Shown: positions 25,715 to 33,198 of the stretch, piece after piece | Layout of the letters: the number at the start of each line of letters is the position of its first letter | Position numbering within the stretch: position 1 is the stretch's first letter | Assembly (NCBI GenBank): GCA_964551925.1 | Contig: CAZKFA010000009.1 | Coordinates: 1-54,455 of the forward strand | Reading direction: 5' to 3' | DNA: 54,455 nucleotides | Source of the DNA: CAZKFA01 sp964551925 | GTDB lineage: Bacteria; Cyanobacteriota; Vampirovibrionia; LMEP-6097 | Translations under genes and position numbers: made by a program | Notes under the pieces: generated by a model | Told to the model about the DNA's origin: nothing | Database searches by the model: none | What the model saw: the letters and a program-made list of their open reading frames with translations, nothing else

Positions 25715-26221
25715 CTACTTTTCTCGTGTCAATGAATTTAACAGCATATCAAATTCCTGTCTTGCATTAGCAAATTCAGGCTTGGAAAAATCGTCAATAC
25801 TTGTAACTTTGCTGACTTGTGTAATTGTTCTAGTTGCTTTCTCGTGCAAAGCTTTTGTTGCTTCGAGTGTTTCAGGATCACTTGTTAGGCGAATTTTGCG
25901 TTCAAGCTCAGTTCTATGCTCTGCTAATTCGGGCTCTAGAATTTTCTTTGCACCTATCATGTATATAGGATCAATAATTCTTTTAAGGCGATCTAATTCT
26001 TGAGGTCTATAAACATCATCAGGAATTAATCCTTTGTCTTTTCCATTTTTTATATTAAGATAGGCGCGCAAAGCTGGTGGACCGTCGGTGGGCTTGAGTT
26101 GTACTTGCAGGTATTTAAGCTTCAGTTCAGTGAGATACTGAATGTCTCTCGCATATTGCTCTTTATGGTTAACACCTCTTGGCGCGTTATTCGCCGCTGG
26201 CGCAAAGCCTATTGGATTCAT
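25715..26221 (-). CDS. Small helical protein of unknown function
   Basis: A 168-residue soluble protein, basic and mostly helical. An N-terminal segment (YARDIQYLTELKLKYLQVQL) and a C-terminal part with regularly spaced charges suggest helix bundles. A GAGGG Shine-Dalgarno sequence lies 7 nt before the ATG. It follows the Tat-signal gene by 46 nt on the same strand, so it is likely the second gene of a two-gene operon, which explains why it carries a ribosome site whereas the first gene does not. Confidence 0.6.
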   Translation of the reverse strand: MNPIGFAPAANNAPRGVNHKEQYARDIQYLTELKLKYLQVQLKPTDGPPALRAYLNIKNGKDKGLIPDDVYRPQELDRLKRIIDPIYMIGAKKILEPELAEHRTELERKIRLTSDPETLEATKALHEKATRTITQVSKVTSIDDFSKPEFANARQEFDMLLNSLTREK

Positions 26222-26267
26222 AATTGGACCCTCTAATGATTAATATCAAAATCAGATTAAGATTCGG

Positions 26268-26801
26268 TTAAAAGTTTTTAGGGTTTGGAAAACTTTTTTC
26301 ATGCAGAGCAATTAATCTATCGCTTAGTTCACGTGAATTTTCTAATATTGCAATTCTATGAGCCATCTCCAGTAAACTTTTTTTAATATCAGCATCTGAC
26401 TTTGATAATTTTTCATTGACAGGTCGTTCTTTATTCAGTTCTGCCAAAACCGCATCTGGATTGGTTGATAATAAAATATTTGCTTGTCGTCTTAGTTTTA
26501 CTATTTCTTCCTCAGTAGTTTTTTGGCTAGATCTCAATTGGGAAGTAATATAATTATGTGAACCAATATCGACACCACCAGACTTCTTCTTTGCAAAATT
26601 CTTCGATAAAGTAACCTGCTCAGCTAAGACATCAGCTTTAGGGTCTTTCTTGAGCATTGTACGCAATTTATCAATATCAAGTGGGTCTATATTATATACA
26701 TCATCTCTAGATCTTGGGTCTTGTCCAAAGAGCTGAGTTGCGCCTAAAGCAGCGCAACTAGCCAAAAAACCCCTACGTGTCGATAAAGCTTGATTAAACA
26801 T
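26268..26801 (-). CDS. Tat-exported helical protein of unknown function
   Basis: A 177-residue protein with a twin-arginine signal peptide: STRRGFLASCAALGATQLFG, with the RR-x-F-L core at residues 8-12. A Cys in the hydrophobic region is not in a clear lipobox. The mature part is charged and helical, with no cofactor motif that would explain Tat export, such as Cys clusters or molybdopterin-type signatures. The ATG is 7 nt after an extended -10 (TGT-TAAAAT). It is probably co-transcribed with 25715-26221, so the partner could bind or assist it. Confidence 0.65.
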   Translation of the reverse strand: MFNQALSTRRGFLASCAALGATQLFGQDPRSRDDVYNIDPLDIDKLRTMLKKDPKADVLAEQVTLSKNFAKKKSGGVDIGSHNYITSQLRSSQKTTEEEIVKLRRQANILLSTNPDAVLAELNKERPVNEKLSKSDADIKKSLLEMAHRIAILENSRELSDRLIALHEKSFPNPKNF

Positions 26802-26879
26802 TATTAAGATTTTAACACAACGCGCCTTATCTTAACAAGGGCTTAACCTTAATTCTGTACTATGGAGAATAGGGCAATT

Positions 26880-27707
26880 ATGAGTATTGGGGATTCTGCT
26901 ATTAGACCAGCAACGGCACGCACTGGCGCGCCAGCTAGACCAGCCTCGCCAGCAATACAAACAGTTCAAAAACCAAGCTCTCAAACAATAGATAAACCAA
27001 CAGAAGATGAAGATACTAAAATTATCCCTGCTACTGAGCCTCAAGCTCAGAAATTAGTTACTAGTAATTCCGAGAATAGTATTAATGCGGCGTTGAACAA
27101 ACGCAATAGTAATTATGATTTCTCGGCTTATGCACTTGTTGGAGTCTTGGGAGCATTATCCCTAATGGGCAATTTTCGGCAAGATTTCTCACCAGCTCTT
27201 GCTAATCAAACGAATCAAGCAAATCCATCCTCTCCTGTATCAAGAGATCAAGAAACCAAGCTTGATCCCATGAAGCGTGATGATTTAATCTCTGTACCAC
27301 AGACCAATTCACCAGTGGTACAAGATAGTCAGAGAGTGGCTTTGGAAAGTAATTTTACGGCTCTGATCAACAATCCCAGCTATGGTAATCAATTTAAAGA
27401 ATATTTTGCAGAAAATGCAAGAATGTTGAGATTTGAAATAAAAGATGATACTTATAAAATGGAAGATTTGTCTCATATGCCAAATGATAAATTTGCTCAG
27501 TCTATGATGTTCGCGCTTCACGCGATGGAAGATGAGAAAATCACAGCCCCTATATTCTCGCGCCTTACTAGTTTTGAACCATTCTATAATGACCCTAAGT
27601 TAGTGAGCAATGTCTTTGCCTATCAAGAAGCCAAAGGGGGATTAGCATTAAACCCTAGCAGAAGCTTGGATATTGGGTTTGGGGATACCTCGGGGATTGA
27701 GTTTTGA
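26880..27707 (+). CDS. Membrane-anchored protein with long disordered N-terminus
   Basis: A 275-residue protein if the ATG at 26880 is used. That start has GGAGAATAGGG upstream, whereas the ATG at 26862 overlaps a -10-like TACTAT. Residues 1-80 are Pro/Ala/Thr/Ser-rich and disordered. One membrane helix follows around residues 85-105 (YALVGVLGALSLMG), then another disordered linker and a folded helical C-terminal domain of about 120 residues (ENARMLRFEIKDDTY). This gives a single-pass protein with a long tether on each side. No family recognised. Confidence 0.55.
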   Translation: MSIGDSAIRPATARTGAPARPASPAIQTVQKPSSQTIDKPTEDEDTKIIPATEPQAQKLVTSNSENSINAALNKRNSNYDFSAYALVGVLGALSLMGNFRQDFSPALANQTNQANPSSPVSRDQETKLDPMKRDDLISVPQTNSPVVQDSQRVALESNFTALINNPSYGNQFKEYFAENARMLRFEIKDDTYKMEDLSHMPNDKFAQSMMFALHAMEDEKITAPIFSRLTSFEPFYNDPKLVSNVFAYQEAKGGLALNPSRSLDIGFGDTSGIEF

Positions 27708-27754
27708 TTGAATATTGGTAGTAAATATTAAGAACTGATAGAATTGATTTTAAT

Positions 27755-28645
27755 ATGAAGGCTAAGCCGCAAACTATACAAATATTCTTACCATTTGGGT
27801 CTGCAAGAGATGTGAAGATAGCTTCTATTACCACTCGCAATATTGAGGCTATTTATGTTCCAAGAAATAAACTTAATCAAGCAAATCAACGTTCAGAGGT
27901 GAGTAGTGTTGGCATTTATTTTTTGTTTGGAGAGTCTGAAGAATCAGCCAAACCCATTGTTTATATTGGTGAAACTGAAGATTGTTATTCTCGACTGAAG
28001 CAACATGACCAAAAGAAAGACTTTTGGTTTTCTGCGATCATTATTAGATCAAAAACCAATGATTTTAATCGTGCTCATGTCAGGTTTTTAGAATATTTTT
28101 GTTACGATAAAATTAAAGAAATTGATCGTTATCAAATTGAAAATTCGCAGGTCCCAGTTCGTCCTTATATTCAAGAACAAATTGAAGCGGAATTAATGGA
28201 TCATTTGGAAACTATCACTATACTTCTATCTACTTTAGGGTTCCCTGTATTAGAAGATACTCACAGGAATGATTCTAATTCTGATGCTGCGGAAATGCTT
28301 TATTGTACTGGTAAAGGATCTGATGCTAAGGGGCGATATTTAAATGACGGCTTTGTTGTTTATAAGGGATCAAAAATTACTCAAGGAACAGCACCATCTG
28401 GTAATAAAGCAAAGCAGGCTCGAGACCTTTTGTTTACTTCTGGAATTTTAGAAGAAAAGAATGGTGAAACTTATTTCGCAAGAGATCAAATTTTTAATTC
28501 TCCTAGTGCTGCAAGTAATATAGTTTTAGGTAGGCATACAAATGGTTGGACGGAGTGGAAAGACTCTAAAGGAAAAACTTTAGATGAGTTAAAGAGAGCG
28601 CAAGAACAATTGATTTCTGTAAATGGGGCAGATGATGGGACATAG
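27755..28645 (+). CDS. GIY-YIG nuclease-domain protein with C-terminal DUF4357-like domain
   Basis: A 296-residue protein. The GIY-YIG nuclease core spans about residues 48-110: VGIYFLFG, PIVYIGETED, the Arg of YSRLKQH, and a downstream EYF glutamate. The C-terminal segment (SPSAASNIVLGRHTNGWTEWKD) matches the DUF4357 pattern that often accompanies such nucleases. DNA cleavage or a mobile/defence role is the family expectation. The last residues (GADDGT, stop) are encoded by a 21-bp copy of the tRNA-His 3' end, so the gene ends exactly on a duplicated tRNA sequence. The ATG is 10 nt after TGA-TAGAAT. Confidence 0.8.
   Translation: MKAKPQTIQIFLPFGSARDVKIASITTRNIEAIYVPRNKLNQANQRSEVSSVGIYFLFGESEESAKPIVYIGETEDCYSRLKQHDQKKDFWFSAIIIRSKTNDFNRAHVRFLEYFCYDKIKEIDRYQIENSQVPVRPYIQEQIEAELMDHLETITILLSTLGFPVLEDTHRNDSNSDAAEMLYCTGKGSDAKGRYLNDGFVVYKGSKITQGTAPSGNKAKQARDLLFTSGILEEKNGETYFARDQIFNSPSAASNIVLGRHTNGWTEWKDSKGKTLDELKRAQEQLISVNGADDGT
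28621..28641. repeat. 21-bp direct repeat of the tRNA-His 3' end (distal copy)
   Basis: Identical to 28829-28849, which covers the 3' acceptor strand, the encoded CCA and part of the T arm of the tRNA gene. Copies are 208 bp apart. The layout is that of an attachment-site pair left by integration at a tRNA 3' end, here enclosing only a small remnant. Confidence 0.75.
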
Positions 28646-28650
28646 TCTGC

Positions 28651-28671
28651 GAAAATTGCTTTGCAATTTTC
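28651..28671. other. AT-rich hairpin after the GIY-YIG gene
   Basis: GAAAATTGC and GCAATTTTC flank TTT, a perfect 9-bp stem 5 nt after the stop codon. No T-run follows, so it is at best a weak terminator. Confidence 0.4.
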
Positions 28672-28784
28672 TTGCCTGCTCCGGGGGCTGAGCTAGAGAT
28701 TTGAAGCTTTAAGCCCTTGTATCCCCTCGTCCACTCATACCGGGGGGAATTCATAAGTTCAATTCCATAATTGCTACTAAAAAC

Positions 28785-28825
28785 AAAAAGAGATAACCAC
28801 CACAAAAGAGTGGTTATCTCTTTTT
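28785..28825 (-). terminator. Strong rho-independent terminator of tRNA-His (works both ways)
   Basis: A perfect 16-bp stem: AAAAAGAGATAACCAC pairs with GTGGTTATCTCTTTTT across a 9-nt loop. A T-run forms on either strand. It lies 6 nt beyond the tRNA 3' end. Confidence 0.92.
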
Positions 28826-28831
28826 GCAAAA

Positions 28832-28908
28832 TGGGGCAGATGATGGGACTTGAACCCACGAATACCGGTACCACAAACCGGCGCCTTAACCACTTGGCGA
28901 CACCTGCC
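28832..28908 (-). tRNA. tRNA-His (anticodon GTG)
   Basis: The cloverleaf is complete on the minus strand. Acceptor GCAGGTG pairs with CATCTGC. The anticodon arm is CCGGT-TTGTGGT-ACCGG with anticodon GTG, and the T arm is GTGGG-TTCAAGT-CCCAT. The extra G(-1) typical of tRNA-His is encoded opposite discriminator C73, and CCA is encoded in the gene. A strong terminator follows. Its 3' end is duplicated 208 bp away. Confidence 0.97.
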
Positions 28909-28992
28909 TCGAACAATTCCATATCTTAACATGTTTGGGTTATAAGAAACACAGGACGGAGATAAAATTTTGTTTTTATTTGAACTGGCAGG

Positions 28993-29080
28993 TTATTATA
29001 CGTCGTATAGTAATGGGCATTATTAAATTGTTAAAAGCCTTCTGGGAGCGGTTTATATTACTATACAGTGTATAGTGATA
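28993..29080. repeat. Pair of nested TATAC-type palindromes
   Basis: The first palindrome (28993-29013) has arms TTATTATAC and GTATAGTAA around GTC. The second (29056-29080) has arms TATTACTATAC and GTATAGTGATA around AGT. GTATAGTAAT of the first (29005-29014) is also the exact reverse complement of ATTACTATAC of the second (29057-29066), so the whole 88-bp block can fold as one. It lies between tRNA-His and the 3' end of the regulator gene. Confidence 0.6.
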
Positions 29081-29083
29081 TGA

Positions 29084-30358
29084 TTAAACGTGCGTGTAAC
29101 GTAAGCGACGAACTTCCTTCAATAAGACCTCAAGATCGTAAGGTTTCGGTATGTAGACATCAGCTCCACTAGAGAGGAAGTTTTGATAACCTGGTACGTT
29201 CGTTGCAACTAGAATTTTGAGTCCAAATTCTTTTTTGAATTTTTCTAGTTTCTTGCAAAGCGGTAAGAAGTTTTGTAGACCTAATCTTGAGACTTCCAGA
29301 ATTACTGTTCTTGGTTTGAATTCAGCAATCTCTGCAACCAAAGTCTCATAACCTTCAGATAGTTTAGGCTCGCTACCTTCTCGTTCCAAAGTTTCTTCTA
29401 GTAGTTGAGCGAAGTCTGGATCTTCTTCAAGAATCAGTACTCGTTTGTTTTTACTCTCTGAATCCTTTTTGTTCTTTACGGCTTGTTCAATGACATCAGT
29501 TGCAGAAAGGAAGTTTCTGTCAATGCTAGTGCAATAGCCTATGTCAAGGTCTAAGAGACCTTCTTTGCGCCTTACCATATTAGGAGCGGAGCTAATAATA
29601 TAACCATTATGATAATCAGATTCCTTATAAAGCCTATTGAGAATTTCTTTGAAGCCAACTCGCACTGTGTTGAGAATTGCATCAAGTGAATTAGAATCAC
29701 TGACTATGACGAAGTTGTCGCGTCCCAAGTGTCCAATAAAAGCTTGTGGTAGTTGTAGGCGCTTAAGAGCATCACGCAAGAATTTGGCAGTTTCTTTAAT
29801 GACCATATCGCCTTTGGATACACCATACATTAATCCATAACTCTGGAAGTGAACTATATCGATATGTACTAGAGCCCAATCACTGAGATTGTTTAAGCAA
29901 TGCTCAATGATTTTGTAGGTTCTATTGATAGCAGGTAAGTCTGTTAGTTGATTTAATTCTAAGATTTCTTTACGACGAATGATGGAGAAGAACTTAAGAT
30001 AGAATTCTTCTGGCGTACTATCTTTGGTTATTACTTCATCAGCACCTTGGCGCAGATATTCAAAAATTGTGTCTTTTTGATTCGCCTTACTGTAAACCAA
30101 TTTGAAGGGTTGAAAAGAGCTGGATCTATAAGAAAATTCACCATCTAAATTTCTTTTGAAAAATTCTTCTTCAATCAATAATATCTCTGGACGATATTTA
30201 CTGATGATCAAAGCCAGATCACGACTATCTGTCGATAGAATTAATTCAAGATTGTTTTTTTTACAAATCTTAACGAGTTCTTGATTGTCAGTTATTGGTA
30301 CTTCCCCAGAAGCACCAATAACATGCAGAACATAATCGGGAGGAATTAATCCCACCAT
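29084..30358 (-). CDS. REC-GGDEF-REC-like regulator with altered phosphorylation and cyclase sites
   Basis: A 424-residue protein. A divergent receiver domain spans residues about 35-125, with PEILLIEEE placing Glu63 at the phospho-Asp position and Lys112 kept. A GGDEF-like domain spans 135-280, in which the signature reads LGRDNF (211-216) instead of GGDEF, so cyclase activity is doubtful. A second receiver spans 305-420, with LEEDPDF acidic pocket, Glu355 replacing the phospho-Asp in VILEVSR, and Lys405 in IPKP. The ATG has a strong AAGGAGG and overlaps the kinase gene by 13 nt, so the pair is a translationally coupled two-component system at the end of the rpsL operon. Glu at both sites may mimic a phosphorylated state. 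Confidence 0.75.
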   Translation of the reverse strand: MVGLIPPDYVLHVIGASGEVPITDNQELVKICKKNNLELILSTDSRDLALIISKYRPEILLIEEEFFKRNLDGEFSYRSSSFQPFKLVYSKANQKDTIFEYLRQGADEVITKDSTPEEFYLKFFSIIRRKEILELNQLTDLPAINRTYKIIEHCLNNLSDWALVHIDIVHFQSYGLMYGVSKGDMVIKETAKFLRDALKRLQLPQAFIGHLGRDNFVIVSDSNSLDAILNTVRVGFKEILNRLYKESDYHNGYIISSAPNMVRRKEGLLDLDIGYCTSIDRNFLSATDVIEQAVKNKKDSESKNKRVLILEEDPDFAQLLEETLEREGSEPKLSEGYETLVAEIAEFKPRTVILEVSRLGLQNFLPLCKKLEKFKKEFGLKILVATNVPGYQNFLSSGADVYIPKPYDLEVLLKEVRRLRYTHV

Positions 30359-31476
30359 ATAGTGCCTCCTTCATGAGACTCTGTTGATAAATATAAAGTA
30401 AAAGTAGTCTGTCCGTTACCGCTATTGACTTTGAGGTCTCCGCCAAGTAGCTTTGCTAGAGAATGGCTAATATATAATCCTAACCCTGTACCTTCTGTTT
30501 TGCGAGTTAAGTGATTGTCTAGGCGACTGAACTTAGTGAAAATTTTACGTAGGTTCTCTTTGTCGATGCCGATACCGTAATCAGTGATTTCAACAGCTAC
30601 CATTGTTTTGTTATCAGGCTCTTGTTGAACTTGTTTGATACGGATATCAACTTTGTCGGTGCCTGGTGAGTATTTCACTGCATTATCAATTAAGTTGGTC
30701 AAGATTTGTTCGAGGCGATCAGAATCAACCCAAACGTCCGGCACTTGTTCCTGTTGGCTAACGGTAATTTTGTGAGAGTAGTTGTATTTGGATTGAATTA
30801 TAACAACAATATCTTCAACTATAGGCTTAATCTTTACTGGATGGATAGTGAGTTGTAGCTTCTTGCTCTCTAATCTAGATACTGCTAATAAATCCTCAAC
30901 CAATCGAGATAGTCTTTCAGCTTGATCTTTAATGATAGTAATATATTTTTTTTGTTTCTCTTCATCTAGTTTTTGCTTTGGATGGAGTAATGTTGAGGCG
31001 AAGCCTTTAATGCTAGTGATAGGTGTGCGTAGCTCGTGAGAGACTGTACTTATGAACTCAGATTGAGCACGATCCAGGGTTTTATTGTAGTCTTCAATCA
31101 TGAACCAGCATAGGTAACCATTGATTTCACCGTTTGAGTCAGTGACTGTCGTCAATTGAGTTTCAAGAGTTATTTGTTTACCATCGCGAGTATAGAGCAC
31201 TATTATTTGCGGAGCAATATCAGTGTTGTTCTTTAGTAAGGCTTTTTCTTTGATAGAATACAATTCGGTGATTGATTTGCCGAGCATCTCTGATTCGTGC
31301 CAGCCCGTTATTTCTTCAAGGCGAAAACTAAAACAAGTAATTTTGTTTTCAAGGTTATATGCAAGGAATCCATTTTTGCTAGCTCTAGCAACGCTATCTA
31401 GAATTTGACTTGAGTTATTTGTTTCAGTATTAGTCATTTCTCTTTGATCTAGTGTAGCAAATTTGCTTGAGCTCAT
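30346..31476 (-). CDS. PAS-domain sensor histidine kinase, soluble
   Basis: A 376-residue kinase. A PAS domain spans residues 25-130 (GFLAYNLENKITCFSFRLEEITGWHESEMLG). The HisKA phospho-acceptor His147 is in FISTVSHELRTPI. The ATPase domain has the N box (LIDNAVKYS), G1 (DYGIGI), F (FTKFSR) and G2 (GTGLGLYIS). No membrane segment is present, so the signal is sensed in the cytoplasm. AAGGAG lies 8 nt before the ATG, which overlaps the rpe stop as ATGA. The downstream regulator has lost its normal phospho-Asp residues, so the true phosphorylation target may be elsewhere. Confidence 0.92.
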   Translation of the reverse strand: MSSSKFATLDQREMTNTETNNSSQILDSVARASKNGFLAYNLENKITCFSFRLEEITGWHESEMLGKSITELYSIKEKALLKNNTDIAPQIIVLYTRDGKQITLETQLTTVTDSNGEINGYLCWFMIEDYNKTLDRAQSEFISTVSHELRTPITSIKGFASTLLHPKQKLDEEKQKKYITIIKDQAERLSRLVEDLLAVSRLESKKLQLTIHPVKIKPIVEDIVVIIQSKYNYSHKITVSQQEQVPDVWVDSDRLEQILTNLIDNAVKYSPGTDKVDIRIKQVQQEPDNKTMVAVEITDYGIGIDKENLRKIFTKFSRLDNHLTRKTEGTGLGLYISHSLAKLLGGDLKVNSGNGQTTFTLYLSTESHEGGTIWWD

Positions 31477-32267
31477 GCTTTAAGCTCCTTAATCACTTGT
31501 TTGCAGTCAGTGGCATTATAAATAGCTGATCCAGCTACTAATACATTCGCGCCGCAGCTTTTGAGTTTATCAGCGATCTCGCCTGGCACGACACCGCCAT
31601 CTACTTCTATTGCTAGTTGTCCTGCTTCAAAGTCAGTCCCAATAGTTCTTCCAGCTTCATTAGCAAATTTTTTTAGAGCGGTTATTTTCTCATAGACAAT
31701 GACCTTGAACTTCTGCCCTCCAAAGCCTGGATTGACTGACATTAATAACACTAGGTCAATCTCATTGATTAAGTCCTTAATCGCAGTGATCGGTGTCGCT
31801 GGATTAATAGAGATACCAACTTTGCTGCCTGATGAGCGGATTAAACTAATTACATTCCTGATAGCAGCCATATCATAGTCAGAACTGCTAATGCCCTCAG
31901 ACTCCCACTCCTCCTGTGTTTGAGCCCCCCACCAGTGTGGCCCCTCGTTATGAACTTGCTGAGTGAGTAAACCACTTTCTGTAAGCCTATAAGCCTCCAT
32001 GTGGACGGTAATTAAGTCAGCGCCTGCTGTAACGAAGTCAGCGATGTGTTTCTCTGGTGCAAAAATCATTAAATGCACATCCAGAAAAAGTTTGGTGATC
32101 GGACGAATTTTTTTTAGAACAGGAGCGCCGATAGTAAGGTTTGGGACAAAAGATCCGTCCATGACATCAACGTGAATCCAGTCAGCGCCAGCACTAGCAA
32201 CCTTATCAATTTCGTTTTGCAGATTTGCAAAATCAGCAGATAAGATAGATGGTGCGACTAAAGTCAT
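31473..32267 (-). CDS. rpe: Ribulose-phosphate 3-epimerase with an internal insertion
   Basis: TIM-barrel metalloenzyme interconverting ribulose 5-phosphate and xylulose 5-phosphate. Visible motifs are SILSADFANL, HVDVMDGSFVPNLT, DVHLMI, VHMEA, ISINPATP, MSVNPGFGGQ, and the EVDGG / AGSAIY phosphate-binding loops. It is 264 residues against about 220 for the family. The extra material lies after VHMEA (about residues 93-135) and includes HWWGAQTQEEWESEG; it would extend one barrel loop. It lies 14 nt after rpsG and overlaps the kinase gene by 3 nt. Confidence 0.95.
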   Translation of the reverse strand: MTLVAPSILSADFANLQNEIDKVASAGADWIHVDVMDGSFVPNLTIGAPVLKKIRPITKLFLDVHLMIFAPEKHIADFVTAGADLITVHMEAYRLTESGLLTQQVHNEGPHWWGAQTQEEWESEGISSSDYDMAAIRNVISLIRSSGSKVGISINPATPITAIKDLINEIDLVLLMSVNPGFGGQKFKVIVYEKITALKKFANEAGRTIGTDFEAGQLAIEVDGGVVPGEIADKLKSCGANVLVAGSAIYNATDCKQVIKELKA

Positions 32268-32281
32268 TACGACGAATTAGT

Positions 32282-32755
32282 TTATTTGAAATGCGCGTAA
32301 GCTTTATTAGCTTCAGCCATTTTATGAGTAGCTTCCTTAGTCTCTACTGCTCTACCTTTGTTGTGGTAGGCATCAAGCAACTCATTGAATAATTTATCTG
32401 AGAAAGTTTTGCCAGATCTCTTGCGAGCAGCTTCGATCAACCATCTGTGTGCAAAAGCTTCACTAACTCTAGGATCTACTTCTGATGGTACTTGGTAAGT
32501 AGCACCACCAATTCTCTTAGCTTTAACTTTAACTACAGGCATTGCATTGCGAACAGCAGTTTTGAAAACATCAATACCTTCTTTGCCTTCTACTTTGCCG
32601 TTAAGCATATCAACTGCTTTGTAGAACAGTCCTTCAGCAATTGTTTTCTTGCCAGCTCTCATCATTCTATTAATAAAAGAATGTACTTGCTTGCTACCGT
32701 ACTTTGCGTCTGGTGTTATTACTCTGCGTTTAAATCTTCCGTCTTTTCTTGGCAT
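32282..32755 (-). CDS. rpsG: Small ribosomal subunit protein uS7
   Basis: Primary 16S rRNA-binding protein of the 30S head. At 157 residues it is of normal length, with the opening MPRKDGRFKRRVITPD, FINRMMRAGKKTIAE, GGATYQVPSEVDPR and the C-terminal helix ending in AHFK. Five nucleotides separate it from rpsL. The next gene is rpe, whereas fusA and tuf usually follow rpsG. Confidence 0.97.
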   Translation of the reverse strand: MPRKDGRFKRRVITPDAKYGSKQVHSFINRMMRAGKKTIAEGLFYKAVDMLNGKVEGKEGIDVFKTAVRNAMPVVKVKAKRIGGATYQVPSEVDPRVSEAFAHRWLIEAARKRSGKTFSDKLFNELLDAYHNKGRAVETKEATHKMAEANKAYAHFK

Positions 32756-32760
32756 AATGT

Positions 32761-33132
32761 TTATTTACCTTTCTTGGTTCCGTATTTTGATCTTCCTTTC
32801 TTGCGGCCGTTAACACCTTGTGAATCTAAAGCGCCACGGACGATGTGATAACGAACACCAGGTAAATCTTTGACACGACCACCTCTAATCAAGACAACGC
32901 TGTGCTCTTGTAGGTTATGTCCTTCGCCACCAATATAAGCTGTAACTTCTTCCCCATTGGTTAAACGTACACGGGCAATCTTTCTCATGGCCGAGTTTGG
33001 TTTCTTTGGAGTTGCGGTTCTCACCTTAGTACAGACACCACGCTTTAAAGGGCTGCTATCTAAAGCAGGGCTTTTGCTCTTTTTCTTAGAGCTTTTACGG
33101 CGTTTGCGTATTAGTTGTTGAATTGTTGGCAT
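32761..33132 (-). CDS. rpsL: Small ribosomal subunit protein uS12
   Basis: Decoding-site protein, 123 residues. It carries the family's conserved segments: MPTIQQLIRKRR, ALDSSPLKRGVCTKV, TPKKPNSAMRKIARVRL, GGRVKDLPGVRYHIVRG and a basic tail. Lysines at the streptomycin-resistance positions are the wild type (TPKKPN, GRVKDLPG). First gene of the rpsL-rpsG-rpe-kinase-regulator operon. An extended -10 (TGC-TAGAAT) sits 10 nt before the ATG, so the leader is zero to a few nucleotides. Confidence 0.98.
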   Translation of the reverse strand: MPTIQQLIRKRRKSSKKKSKSPALDSSPLKRGVCTKVRTATPKKPNSAMRKIARVRLTNGEEVTAYIGGEGHNLQEHSVVLIRGGRVKDLPGVRYHIVRGALDSQGVNGRKKGRSKYGTKKGK

Positions 33133-33142
33133 GCGGGTTAGT

Positions 33143-33151
33143 ATTCTAGCA
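33143..33151 (-). promoter_or_regulatory. Extended -10 of the rpsL operon
   Basis: TGC-TAGAAT on the minus strand, 10 nt before the rpsL start codon. Confidence 0.5.
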
Positions 33152-33198
33152 TTTTGTGGGTGGCTTTTTGTAAAGGGGCTTTAGATATTTTAGATTTT

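Noticed and set aside
27755..28849. Complete integrative element with integrase at tRNA-His
   Set aside because: The direct repeats enclose only 208 bp, the GIY-YIG gene lies outside them, and the only recombinase-like gene in the window is 20 kb away and catalytically dead.
28566..28922. Minus-strand open frame across the tRNA locus
   Set aside because: It runs through tRNA-His and its terminator; no start signal or protein-like features.
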